This document shows, piece after piece, positions 17,106 through 25,286 of a DNA stretch of 64,000 nucleotides. Every line of letters begins with the position of its first letter. Position 1 is the stretch's first letter. Source of the stretch: JANOZM01 sp031429355 (GTDB lineage Bacteria > Pseudomonadota > Gammaproteobacteria > Burkholderiales > Burkholderiaceae_E); NCBI GenBank assembly GCA_031429355.1, contig JANOZM010000021.1:124001-188000 (forward strand), in the 5' to 3' direction. Position numbers and translations under genes: made by a program. The notes below the pieces were generated by a model. It was not told the DNA's origin and searched no databases. It was given only the letters and a program-made list of their open reading frames with translations.

Positions 17106-18011
17106 TTAATTTAGTGAACGCTTACAAAAAACACTGGACTTACCCACGCAAAATAATCCAAAAACCAAAAGGAAAACTGTGCTGGGAATTGGGATCGGAT
17201 TGTTTCTAAATTCAGGGGTTAGGCTTGCTGTGAGCCGATTGACTTCAAAAATGCCTCTATATCCGCGCGTCCCATCTCTAGCAGTCCACTGAAAAGGATT
17301 TCGGGCGTCAAGAATTACCGCGGATGTCGAATAACCTTCAACAACTTCCGAATATCCAAACTGAATTGTTCCTGAAACAGGGATATCCAAGTTAAGTGCG
17401 CCCAGCAGGGTTGATTGTTGACCATTTCCAAGCGTGGAATTTAAATACGAAGGAGTTGGTGGTAGCCCGCCACTGGCTGCGCTGTTAAACGCCTGCTGTA
17501 CGAGCGTGTCGTCAAGAAAATTACCAGAAACGTTGATACTAAAAGCCGCCCCCCTCGAGCCCAAACTATCGAGGTTTGTATCTAATGAAAAGGTGTCGGA
17601 TAAAGATGGATTCGCTCGAAACCTAAAGGCCCCTCGACTCGCTTGCCCTAAGTTTGGTGCAACTGGACCCATCCTCGTGCCTTCGAATAAATCTGGGGGT
17701 GCAAAAAAATAGTTGTTGTAAATTAAGTAACCCGCAAGTCCGCCCGTATCGAGGCTGCCAAGGTTGATGTTGCTGGGGTTAAATGCCTCGCCTTGATATG
17801 CCGATGGGCTAGATAAGGGTCGAATAGAAAGTACTACACTTCTAGATTGACCGATCTCACTTATGTAGCCACCAAGAGGGTCTAACTTTGTCTCAAACCC
17901 AATCACTGTGCCGTAGAAGTTCCACCATTGTTGGGTTTGGGCACTAGCTGCAGAAGAAAACACTAGTAAAATGCCGACTGTAGAAGCTGCAGCTGCTGAT
18001 AACATCTTCAT
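17106..18011 (-). CDS. PEP-CTERM-like secreted protein (IPIPST variant signal)
   Basis: A 301-residue exported protein. Residues 1-24 form a Sec signal peptide (SSAASA-QT). The body is beta-rich (WNFYGTVIGFETKL, FQWTARDGTRGYRGIFEVNRL). The C-terminus has IPIPST, a hydrophobic helix (VFLLVFGLFCVG) and a basic end (KSSVFCKRS), which fits an exosortase sorting signal, again without the PEP glutamate. It is not closely related to the other two such proteins here. A sigma-54-type promoter lies about 210 bp upstream on the same strand. Likely exported, processed by XrtA and placed at the surface or in the matrix. Confidence 0.8.
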   Translation of the reverse strand: MKMLSAAAASTVGILLVFSSAASAQTQQWWNFYGTVIGFETKLDPLGGYISEIGQSRSVVLSIRPLSSPSAYQGEAFNPSNINLGSLDTGGLAGYLIYNNYFFAPPDLFEGTRMGPVAPNLGQASRGAFRFRANPSLSDTFSLDTNLDSLGSRGAAFSINVSGNFLDDTLVQQAFNSAASGGLPPTPSYLNSTLGNGQQSTLLGALNLDIPVSGTIQFGYSEVVEGYSTSAVILDARNPFQWTARDGTRGYRGIFEVNRLTASLTPEFRNNPIPIPSTVFLLVFGLFCVGKSSVFCKRSLN

Positions 18012-18233
18012 CTTAAAACCTTTTAAAAAGTGTTTTTGGCTTTGTTAGTTAAGCGCACAAATGTATCAATGCTATTTACTGAAGGTGACGCACGCGCCGT
18101 TGTATTCCATTGCAACGTTCCCGGCGCAGCCAATGCAAATCTAAAGGAAAACGCTAAGTCTAGTAATTCTATTTCGAAGGCTGCAGTTAGCCAGATACGA
18201 TTTTTATACGTTTGTTAAATCTGTTTGGGCAAA

Positions 18234-18248
18234 GCAAAAAACGTACCA
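18234..18248 (-). promoter_or_regulatory. Sigma-54 (-24/-12) promoter for two PEP-CTERM-like genes
   Basis: On the minus strand the site reads TGGTACG-TTTT-TTGCT, with GG at 18247-18246 and GC at 18235-18234, exactly ten bases apart. It differs from the sigma-54 consensus by one base (T for C). The predicted start near 18222 gives a leader of about 210 bases before the ATG at 18011. A TGAC-TAAT-GTCA palindrome at 18293-18304, about 50 bp upstream, is a possible activator site. The gap 18012-18318 holds no gene. Confidence 0.72.
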
Positions 18249-18318
18249 GATAAGTTATACATTGAATTTCCAAGATAAATTAAAACGGATTGTGACTAAT
18301 GTCAATTTATTCGACTAA

Positions 18319-18662
18319 TTAGTTTCGAAGCTCAAAACGCGTATTGCGCCTTTTCAATTGTCGCAAGGCGTTTTCAATGCGAAGTCCCAATCGCTTCTTG
18401 CAAATCGTTATTGACTTGTATAGTCGCCCGATGAGTCGACAAGCTCTCTTTATAGCGATTGGTGCCATTTAAAAATAAGCTGGCCGCCGTATTTTAGTAT
18501 CGAGGCTAGTCGATATTTTCCAATGGCCAACCAATGACACAAAAGGCCAGGCTGATAGTTTTCTGTTTCTTGGTAATAAATACCGCTCATTAGAATTGAA
18601 ACGCGTCCGTTTTGAATTACAGAACTAGCCGTTTGGTTGGACAGAAACAACTGGACCTCCAC
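18319..18662 (-). pseudogene. Broken partial copy of the neighbouring GNAT-type transferase
   Basis: Minus-strand translation gives segments that match the C-terminal third of the intact gene at 18792-19886. NGRVSILMSGIYYQETENY matches DGRVSFLMSGIDYHETEKY, PGLLCHWLAI is identical, FLNGTNRYKESLSTHRA matches FLNGANRYKESLATNRA, and RLGLRIENALRQLKRR matches RLGLRLEHLLRLRQRR. The matching segments lie in different frames, so at least two frameshifts have occurred, and the N-terminal two thirds are missing. This is a decayed tandem duplication just downstream of its parent gene. Confidence 0.82.
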
Positions 18663-18733
18663 CTAAAAAACGGCCATTCGCACAATTAAACTCTCATTCT
18701 GAGGTTGTTCCTGTCCAACAAAATGGCTAGTTC
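18622..18733. repeat. 30-bp imperfect inverted repeat beside GNAT copy
   Basis: The 30 bases at 18622-18651 (starting GAACTAGCC) are the reverse complement of 18704-18733 (ending GGCTAGTTC) at 27 of 30 positions, with 52 bases between. The left arm lies inside the broken GNAT copy, the right arm in the spacer before the intact gene's stop. This may be the scar of the duplication or inversion that made the pseudogene, or the ends of a lost small element. Confidence 0.7.
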
Positions 18734-18791
18734 CAGACACCCACGCGTACCGTTAGCTTGAACCTTCGCTAACAAAACTAAAGTTCTAAAC

Positions 18792-19886
18792 TTAAATTCT
18801 TGGTAAACGACGCCTTTGGCGCAGCCGCAGCAAATGTTCAAGCCGAAGACCCAAACGCCCTCGTGCAACAGTTATTGTTTTAACCACCGCACGGTTCGTT
18901 GCTAAGCTTTCTTTGTATCGATTCGCACCGTTTAAAAAATCATAAACCTGCATTCCGCTGCTTAGATTTTTTTCTATAGCCAGCCAGTGGCACAGCAGGC
19001 CAGGCTTATACTTTTCAGTCTCGTGATAGTCAATACCGCTCATTAAAAACGAAACACGACCGTCTTTTACTAGATTAAACAAATAGCCAATCGATTTTTC
19101 AGCGGCACTAATTTTTAAAATCTGTACCTTGCCACTTAATAGACCGCTTTGAATTAAGCCCTGAAAGTACGTTGTAAAAAACGGGTTGTTAAACCCTTCA
19201 AGTGAGTTTGTACTTGGCCAACGCAACTGATGTAAGCGCCCTAATGCGCTTAACCATTCAATAGCTTGATCGACAGTGGTCGCACTTTTAATTGATAAAG
19301 TACCTAATTGTTCTTCAATTTGACGTTTCGCACGACGTAACTGTTGCCGGCAATTGGCCGATCTTGAATTTAGAAACGGTTCTTTCTCGTGCTGATTTAA
19401 CGACGAAAAATCAACCCAAAATGTTTCGTCGCTTGCGTATTCGTACGCAATTAATTGGTTCGATTTCGCCCAATCGAATACTGCGCTAGCCATAAGTTCA
19501 CTCGCTGCACTAACCCTTAGCTCATCCCAACTTTGGTCTGTTTCGAGTTGCGCTAGCAGCTTCGGTAGGAATTTTTCTGTGAGCGTATTGGGTACATTGA
19601 AGAAACCGTTCTCTTCTAAAGTCAAACTCTCCAGACGCGGTTCTAGTGACTGATTTAAAGCGATGCGTCGGTATTGAAAACCCAAACGGCTGCGAAACAA
19701 TTGCCGACCAAAAATGCAAGGTGGATCTTGGCTTTGCAAATAGAGCACCTGCGGATTCCAAGCGCTTACGTAATGCTCAGCCCACCAAGGTGAAAGAAAA
19801 ACACTGGCGGCGGGGCTAGCGAGCTGTTGATATTTTGCCAGATTTTGCAAAAACTCGCTGGCGCTCGCTTGAACTAACTTAGACAT
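18792..19886 (-). CDS. GNAT/CelD-like acyltransferase (FemAB superfamily)
   Basis: A 364-residue cytoplasmic protein of the Acetyltransf_6 (CelD/BcsL, FemAB-like) type. The helical region with CRQQLRRAKRQIEEQ (about residue 178), then GRVSFLMSGIDYHE and LLCHWLAIEK, follows the usual double-GNAT pattern in which the second domain carries a LMSG...Y...SPG-like segment. It starts five bases after the XrtA gene ends, so it is in the exosortase operon (manC, xrtA, GNAT). A role in acylating the exopolysaccharide or a lipid carrier is inferred. A decayed copy of its C-terminus lies downstream. Confidence 0.78.
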   Translation of the reverse strand: MSKLVQASASEFLQNLAKYQQLASPAASVFLSPWWAEHYVSAWNPQVLYLQSQDPPCIFGRQLFRSRLGFQYRRIALNQSLEPRLESLTLEENGFFNVPNTLTEKFLPKLLAQLETDQSWDELRVSAASELMASAVFDWAKSNQLIAYEYASDETFWVDFSSLNQHEKEPFLNSRSANCRQQLRRAKRQIEEQLGTLSIKSATTVDQAIEWLSALGRLHQLRWPSTNSLEGFNNPFFTTYFQGLIQSGLLSGKVQILKISAAEKSIGYLFNLVKDGRVSFLMSGIDYHETEKYKPGLLCHWLAIEKNLSSGMQVYDFLNGANRYKESLATNRAVVKTITVARGRLGLRLEHLLRLRQRRRLPRI

Positions 19887-19891
19887 TGACG

Positions 19892-21442
19892 CTACCGAAC
19901 GGTAGCCGATGAGCTCACAGAGGTGAATTTGCGAACTTCATTTGCAAGCACTGTTGCACCTTTAAGAATCGCACCACTAGCGATTGATTCGTCCACACCG
20001 GCAGTTTTTTCATTAGATGCTTTGCTTGAAATTGCAACTGCCACGGAATGGTCACCCTGTCCACGCAAGATGGCCAGCGCTGTAAAGGCCTTCGCGAGGT
20101 AAAGGCTGCTGGTACATTGATCAACGATGCAATAAAAAGTAACTAAATTGCGCGCTTCTTCTCGATTCGATTTCAAGTTAAATTTACGGGCTGCAAACTG
20201 ATTCGATTCGGCTCCAACCGCAACGCTATTTTCAGTCATTATTTTCCAGCTCGCGTCTTCGGATGAAACAAAGTGATTCTCGCCACGAATCATTTCTGCG
20301 CCGCTAGTTTGTTTTGCAAAATAATACACGGCCACCTCGGTACCATCGGCTGCCTGTAGAAACAATGAATCACGAAATCCTTTGAAGCTGCCAGGCAAGG
20401 AAAGCTTAGTTTTATCTACAACCGAGTATCCTTCGAATACCTTTCCAACTTTAGATAAATCGGAACGGGTTTGCGTTGGGCGCAATAAATTGGGTAGTTG
20501 GAAAACTAAGATTAGGAAAATTAACCCAACAGCTGAAATCGCTACGCTTTTACTTAATGTTTTGGAAGCAATTGGGTTTGTTGGTGCAGCGACTTCGATG
20601 ACTTCAGGCCCATCGTTTAACTCGCGCCATTTAGAACCCATCCAAAAAATACCCATCATACATAGTCCAAAAAACACCCACCCAAAATAAATGTGGTCAT
20701 CGCCCGTGCCGTATTTCATGTCCGACCAATGCCCGACCAACACCACAACGTAGGCGCGAATCCAATTGGCTACAATCGCCATCACTAAGCAAGCGACCGT
20801 AAACAAAATTCGCCTAGACCATGTCTTATAATTTAAATAGGAAAACAAACAGGCGAGCACAACTGCTGCAATAACGTAGCGCAACCCGCTACAAGCCTCA
20901 ACTACAGACCAACGACCCGTTGGAAGCGTGAAATGCATATTTTCGCGATAAACAGGAATGCCGCTCCATTGCAAGGCAATTACAGTAGCGTCGGCTGTGT
21001 ACTTCATGAGTGGTGGAACTAAAAACTCACCGGCTGGCACCATAAAAAACGCGAAGGCCAAAGGGAACCACAAGCGCTTGCTGAGTTGCAAACCTAGAAT
21101 TAATGGAACCAAACTGAGCAATGCCAACAAAGCGCCAAACTGTTCAACAACGTTTACGTCGGCTAGCGTACCCACTAACCATCCAAATAAACCAGCGATT
21201 AGTGGGATCAAGCCAAGCATTGAAGCTTGAGGCTTGATCATTGCTAATGAGGCTTTATCGCGCCAGGCTAACCACAAGCAAATGGGCAATATCAGAAGGC
21301 CATGGGAATACGTTTCGTTACCCCACCATAGCGCTGCCATTGCACGCCATTGCTCGAAGAAAAAACCGAAGGCCAACAACACCCCCAGCCCGAAAAGGCC
21401 GTATAAAACTACATCGCGATTTTGGTGGCTGTTAGCGGCCAT
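19892..21442 (-). CDS. xrtA: Exosortase A fused to EpsI domain
   Basis: From the ATG at 21442 the protein has 516 residues. The N-terminal ~300 residues form an eight-span exosortase: YSHGLLILP near residue 45, then the catalytic triad Cys184 in VVEACSGLR, Arg229 in VANWIRA and His250 in GDDHIYFGW. After residue 320 a soluble periplasmic EpsI domain follows (FPTLD-like lead, VAVYYFAKQ, then a C-terminal domain with IVDQCTSS). This fusion is typical of XrtA. It is expected to cut PEP-CTERM-type sorting signals, here the three VPxPS/IPxPS proteins. The start overlaps the end of manC by 11 bases, so the two genes are coupled; a 20-residue longer form is possible but would lie inside manC. Confidence 0.93.
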   Translation of the reverse strand: MAANSHQNRDVVLYGLFGLGVLLAFGFFFEQWRAMAALWWGNETYSHGLLILPICLWLAWRDKASLAMIKPQASMLGLIPLIAGLFGWLVGTLADVNVVEQFGALLALLSLVPLILGLQLSKRLWFPLAFAFFMVPAGEFLVPPLMKYTADATVIALQWSGIPVYRENMHFTLPTGRWSVVEACSGLRYVIAAVVLACLFSYLNYKTWSRRILFTVACLVMAIVANWIRAYVVVLVGHWSDMKYGTGDDHIYFGWVFFGLCMMGIFWMGSKWRELNDGPEVIEVAAPTNPIASKTLSKSVAISAVGLIFLILVFQLPNLLRPTQTRSDLSKVGKVFEGYSVVDKTKLSLPGSFKGFRDSLFLQAADGTEVAVYYFAKQTSGAEMIRGENHFVSSEDASWKIMTENSVAVGAESNQFAARKFNLKSNREEARNLVTFYCIVDQCTSSLYLAKAFTALAILRGQGDHSVAVAISSKASNEKTAGVDESIASGAILKGATVLANEVRKFTSVSSSATVR

Positions 21443-22874
21443 ACACGTCTTGAAACCGCACAATATCGTCTTCACCCAAATACGCGCCGCTTTGCACTTC
21501 AATTAGCTCTAAATCAATTTTTCCGGGATTTTCTAAACGATGCTTTTCACCGATCGGTATGTAGGTCGACTGATTCTCGAAAAGGTTAAACGTCTCGGCG
21601 CCTTTGGTAATGCGTGCAGTCCCACTAACAACAATCCAATGTTCCGCGCGATGATGGTGCATCTGCAAGCTTAACGACGCGCCCGGTTTAACTGTAATCC
21701 GCTTGACCTGAAAACGATCCGCCGAATCAATTGAATCATAGGCACCCCAAGGCCTTAAAACCTTGCGATGAAAGTCGAGAGCGGCACTCTTTCGCTCGCG
21801 CAGCTGCTCGACAACTATTTTGATGTCTTGAGCTGCTGATTGATCTGCAATTAGTAGAGCGTCATCGGTATCAACAATAATTAAATTCTGAATCCCTACT
21901 GTAGCCACGAGCCGCTTGCTCATTATTAAGGTGTTTTTAGTGTTTACGTTAATCGCATCTGCTGGAACGCTATTTCCATGTTCATTTTTTGGCTTGACTT
22001 GCCACAATGCACTCCAAGAACCAACATCACTCCAGCCGCAGGACATTGGGACAACCGCAATGTTCTTTGCCTTCTCCATAATTGCGTGATCGACCGAGAT
22101 CGACTTGCAGAGGGCGAAAGACTCAGCAGCAAGGCGTAAAAAGTCGACGTCATTGGTGGCTTCTTGCACCGCCACTTCAACATGTTTGGCGATTTCGGGT
22201 TGAAATTTAGTTAATGCGTCAAGAAACGCACTGACGCGAAACATAAATATTCCAGCGTTCCACAAATACTTACCCGAAGCTAGCATTTGCTGAGCGACTT
22301 CAAGGTTTGGCTTTTCTGAAAACGAAGCAACAGCGAACGCCGAATCAGCAGCCGATTTTGAATCAATAGGACGCAATGGTTGACCAATTTCTATGTATCC
22401 AAAACCAGTTTCTGGCGCCGTGGGTTGAATACCAAAGGTCACTAGTGATCCAGCTTTTGCCAGTTCAATCGCGCTAGTAATGGCGGCTTGGAAGGCTTTG
22501 ACATCATCGACTACATGATCGGAGGGCATGACTAACAAAATGGCCTCGGGGCTTAAACCTTCGGCGTATTTGGCAGCAGCGGCAATCGCAGCAGTTGTAT
22601 TTCTCGCTGATGGTTCAAGGATAATTTTCGGGGGGCTTGACCAGGTCGATGAGGCATTAAAGGCGCGTAATTGCTCTGCAACAAGAAACCGGTGATCTTC
22701 GTTGCTAACCACGATTGGAGCGCTAACATCGCTTAAGCCGACGGTTCGGGCGATAGTTGACTCGAACATGGTTTTGTCGCCAACTAATTTGAGGAATTGT
22801 TTCGGCATCGTTGATCGCGATGCGGGCCAAAGCCTAGTGCCGGAACCGCCGGATAAAATTACAGGAATAAGCAT
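21432..22874 (-). CDS. manC: Mannose-1-phosphate guanylyltransferase / mannose-6-phosphate isomerase
   Basis: A 480-residue bifunctional enzyme. Residues 1-30 carry the nucleotidyltransferase signature LSGGSGTRLWPASR followed by PKQFL. PETGFGYIEIG and FSEKPN follow in the GDP-mannose pyrophosphorylase domain. The C-terminal cupin (RPWGAYDSID, then VKPGASLSLQMHHHRAEHW with metal-binding His residues) is the type II phosphomannose isomerase domain. It makes GDP-mannose, a likely sugar donor for the glycosyltransferases at 823 and 4516. It is the first gene of the manC-xrtA-GNAT operon. Confidence 0.95.
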   Translation of the reverse strand: MLIPVILSGGSGTRLWPASRSTMPKQFLKLVGDKTMFESTIARTVGLSDVSAPIVVSNEDHRFLVAEQLRAFNASSTWSSPPKIILEPSARNTTAAIAAAAKYAEGLSPEAILLVMPSDHVVDDVKAFQAAITSAIELAKAGSLVTFGIQPTAPETGFGYIEIGQPLRPIDSKSAADSAFAVASFSEKPNLEVAQQMLASGKYLWNAGIFMFRVSAFLDALTKFQPEIAKHVEVAVQEATNDVDFLRLAAESFALCKSISVDHAIMEKAKNIAVVPMSCGWSDVGSWSALWQVKPKNEHGNSVPADAINVNTKNTLIMSKRLVATVGIQNLIIVDTDDALLIADQSAAQDIKIVVEQLRERKSAALDFHRKVLRPWGAYDSIDSADRFQVKRITVKPGASLSLQMHHHRAEHWIVVSGTARITKGAETFNLFENQSTYIPIGEKHRLENPGKIDLELIEVQSGAYLGEDDIVRFQDVYGR

Positions 22875-22960
22875 GAATTAAAATTAGAGTAGAGCGATTG
22901 ACAAAATTGCAAGGTTGCTTAGGCAAAGCATTGCAGCGTTTTTTGCATTATCTCAAAGTA

Positions 22961-23004
22961 GTTCAAAAGCCCGCCCATGTCCGTGACGAACGGCGCTTTT
23001 GAAC
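22961..23004. terminator. Perfect 10-bp inverted repeat between galU and manC
   Basis: GTTCAAAAGC (22961-22970) pairs exactly with GCTTTTGAAC (22995-23004) across a 24-base loop. It lies 87 bases before the manC start on the same strand. It may end galU readthrough or act as a leader structure or operator for manC. No U-run is present. Confidence 0.4.
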
Positions 23005-23045
23005 AATATTTGTTTAAAATTTCCAACGGTGTTAGCTGGTTTATT

Positions 23046-23089
23046 GGCTTTTTGCGCGAATAAAAGGCAGGTTCGCGCGAAAAAAGGCC
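23046..23089 (-). terminator. Large hairpin just after galU
   Basis: GGCTTTTTGCGCGAA (23046-23060) pairs with TTCGCGCGAAAAAAGGCC (23072-23089) with only small bulges, beginning eight bases past the galU stop at 23097. The stem is long with a GC-rich core, a good candidate for the galU transcription terminator although the U-rich tail is weak. Confidence 0.55.
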
Positions 23090-23096
23090 AGCGCGC

Positions 23097-23933
23097 TTAT
23101 TTCAGGCCAAAGTGAATATTGGCCACTAAAAACCCTCGTTTGCTTCCGCAATCGAATCGTTTTCCACCAAAGTGGTGCCCCCATACACCGTTGCCGTCAA
23201 TTTCTTTTGCAATGGCGTCAGTTAGCTGAATTTCGCCACCGCTACCAGCGGTTGTTGATTCCAAGGTCTTTAGGACGTTGGGGTGCAAAATATAGCGCCC
23301 GACAACGGCATCGGTCGACGGCGCTTGTTCTACAGTGGGTTTTTCAATGATCCCCTTTAGCTTCGTTGTTAGCCCTTCGCGCGACTCTGGGTCGATGATT
23401 CCGTATTTAGAAACATCTTGCTGGGCAACACTTTCGCACGCCAACACGCTGCCTTGAAATTTACGAGCAATAGGTAACATTTGAGAAAGCACGCCCATTG
23501 GGTAGCCATCAATCAAGTCATCAGGCAGAAGCACCGCAAAATGCTCATCTGGACCAATTAATGGAGCCGCACAAAGAACCGCATGACCTAAACCTAACGG
23601 ACTGGCTTGACGGACAAACAACACCTTTACATGCGGTGGAATAATATTTCTGACCGCAAAAAGAGCTTCTTGATTCCCTTTTTTCTCTAATTCGGCTTCG
23701 AGCTCGGGGTTTCTGTCAAAGTAATCTTCGACCGCTCTTTTTGAGCGACCAGTTACAAAAATCAAGGTGTCGCACCCCGCTTCAACCGCTTCGTCCACTG
23801 CGTATTGAATAATCGGCCGGTCAACGATTGGAAGCATCTCTTTGGGAATTGTCTTAGTTGCAGGTAAAAACCTTGTTCCTAGTCCGGCAACTGGAAACAC
23901 GGCTTTCTTAAGTTTGAAATTAGATTCAGTCAT
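23097..23933 (-). CDS. galU: UTP--glucose-1-phosphate uridylyltransferase
   Basis: A 278-residue cytoplasmic enzyme with the GalU signature FPVAGLGTRFLPATKTIPKE at the N-terminus, then PIIQYAVDEA and the conserved LPDDLID and GIIEKP segments. It makes UDP-glucose for exopolysaccharide and envelope sugars. Length is normal for the bacterial family. It is transcribed in the same direction as manC with 222 bp between, including two hairpins, so it is probably its own unit. The 216-bp gap upstream (23934-24149) shows no gene. Confidence 0.95.
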   Translation of the reverse strand: MTESNFKLKKAVFPVAGLGTRFLPATKTIPKEMLPIVDRPIIQYAVDEAVEAGCDTLIFVTGRSKRAVEDYFDRNPELEAELEKKGNQEALFAVRNIIPPHVKVLFVRQASPLGLGHAVLCAAPLIGPDEHFAVLLPDDLIDGYPMGVLSQMLPIARKFQGSVLACESVAQQDVSKYGIIDPESREGLTTKLKGIIEKPTVEQAPSTDAVVGRYILHPNVLKTLESTTAGSGGEIQLTDAIAKEIDGNGVWGHHFGGKRFDCGSKRGFLVANIHFGLK

Positions 23934-24149
23934 TGAGTTTTCAAAGTAGATGGCGATAAAAACCTATTATCTTCGATCATGTTGTAGTTTTACTTACGAA
24001 TAATCAAATGAATTCACTCGTGACCTTTAACTTGCTTCATAAAGCAACGTTTGCCTTAAAGCCAGCAGAATCAAATTGAACGCCAAACGTCGTCGTACTG
24101 AAATAATTTAACGGTCGCCGCAGTAAATCCGATTCGCGGTTACTTTAAA

Positions 24150-25277
24150 TTAACCTCCCGGACACGCTCCACCCGGCAGAGAGCCGCCCTCGCCCGGGAC
24201 GTAAGGCTCCGATCCTCCAATTTGCGAATACCCATTTGGGCGTCCCGTTACGGTCGTTCCTACTCCGCGCCCCTCGGAGTTTACTTGGGCGGGTGGTTTT
24301 AGCACCGGGGCTGATTCGACTGTGCCAACCCCTAACGATGCAACTGCTTGAGCAGTTTGGGTTTTCGCGGCGACCAATCCACTTGTTCGAGCGGCGGTTT
24401 GCATACCAATAGTAACTTCGGCACGTATCGGAAGTTTAGGCCCCGCACTTCCTGTAGTTAAAACAGTACATAGGGCAGCATCAGGCGAGGGCAAGGCCTC
24501 GGGTGACCCTAGATGTACGAGGCCTACCCGTCGGGCAGAGGTCGCTTCACAGCCATGGAAAACACGCAGAGTCCATACCAGCATAGGACCGACAATGGGC
24601 ACACTGGCAGGCACACCAACTACAAAACTTAGCTTTAAAGTATTGGCATCAAGCAACGTTTGGCCCGAGCTACTTCCAATGGGTTCTGTGCCTCGATAAC
24701 GCGAAGCACCCGATTTTGCGCTGCGAATATCTTTGTAAACATGCAAATTATCGTTAGGGATTTCGAGTACACCCGGCACGGGTTCTCCATCGGCATCTAC
24801 TGCCGCTACCGCCCAATCATCAAAACTAGCTTGTGTGGGTGAAAGCTGTTGCATCGTAAGCCAACCTTCGCCCTGCCCTTGAGCAATAAATGCTTGAGCT
24901 TGTACTTGCTTAACTAAAAAATCCCCGTAGTTCGATGCACCGTATAGCCAAGGAACCAGGCCGCGCGCTAAACCTTGCTCGATTGCAGAGCGGTCCGCGT
25001 GACCAAAACTACCGGCACGGCCAGCCTCTTGAGCCGCATAATTGACAGCTAATTTTGCTGACAGTAACAAGCCTGCTTGCAACGCTCCTAGCCCTAGCAT
25101 CAATACGATAGGAAGGGCCATTAGCAACTCGACCGAACCGCTACCGGACTGTTTTGTGCTGTCGGACTGTTTTGTGCTGTCGGACCGTTTCGAACTATCG
25201 GACTGCATCGATTGAAAGCGGCAACGTCTAAAAACGGATCGATATTTTTGCGCGTTAGATTTTTTCACTGATAGCAC
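24150..25277 (-). CDS. TadE-like pseudopilin with tandem-repeat N-terminus
   Basis: Up to 375 residues. After a basic, Ser-rich start there are three repeats of SDSTKQ/SDSSKR, then a single hydrophobic segment GSVELLMALPIVLMLG with the prepilin-like Glu, and AVNYAAQEAGRAGSFGH, which is the TadE pattern. The rest is a large extracytoplasmic domain with a Gly/Pro-rich tail (EPYVPGEGGSLPGG). TadE proteins are minor pseudopilins of Tad (Flp) pili. The first codon is a GTG at 25277; an ATG at 25208 just before the repeats is the alternative, and neither has a strong ribosome site. It is the last gene of the first Tad locus, ten bases after the TPR gene. Confidence 0.75.
   Translation of the reverse strand: MLSVKKSNAQKYRSVFRRCRFQSMQSDSSKRSDSTKQSDSTKQSGSGSVELLMALPIVLMLGLGALQAGLLLSAKLAVNYAAQEAGRAGSFGHADRSAIEQGLARGLVPWLYGASNYGDFLVKQVQAQAFIAQGQGEGWLTMQQLSPTQASFDDWAVAAVDADGEPVPGVLEIPNDNLHVYKDIRSAKSGASRYRGTEPIGSSSGQTLLDANTLKLSFVVGVPASVPIVGPMLVWTLRVFHGCEATSARRVGLVHLGSPEALPSPDAALCTVLTTGSAGPKLPIRAEVTIGMQTAARTSGLVAAKTQTAQAVASLGVGTVESAPVLKPPAQVNSEGRGVGTTVTGRPNGYSQIGGSEPYVPGEGGSLPGGACPGG
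25146..25199 (-). repeat. Three tandem 18-bp units inside TadE-like gene
   Basis: GGACTGTTTTGTGCTGTC occurs at 25146-25163 and again exactly at 25164-25181; a third copy (25182-25199) differs at four bases. Each unit encodes six residues (SDSTKQ, SDSTKQ, SDSSKR). The array sits just before the membrane segment. Confidence 0.9.
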
Positions 25278-25286
25278 CGATGCTAC

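Noticed and set aside
25146..25199. 18-bp repeats as a CRISPR array
   Set aside because: Units are directly adjacent with no spacers and are in frame in a TadE-like gene.
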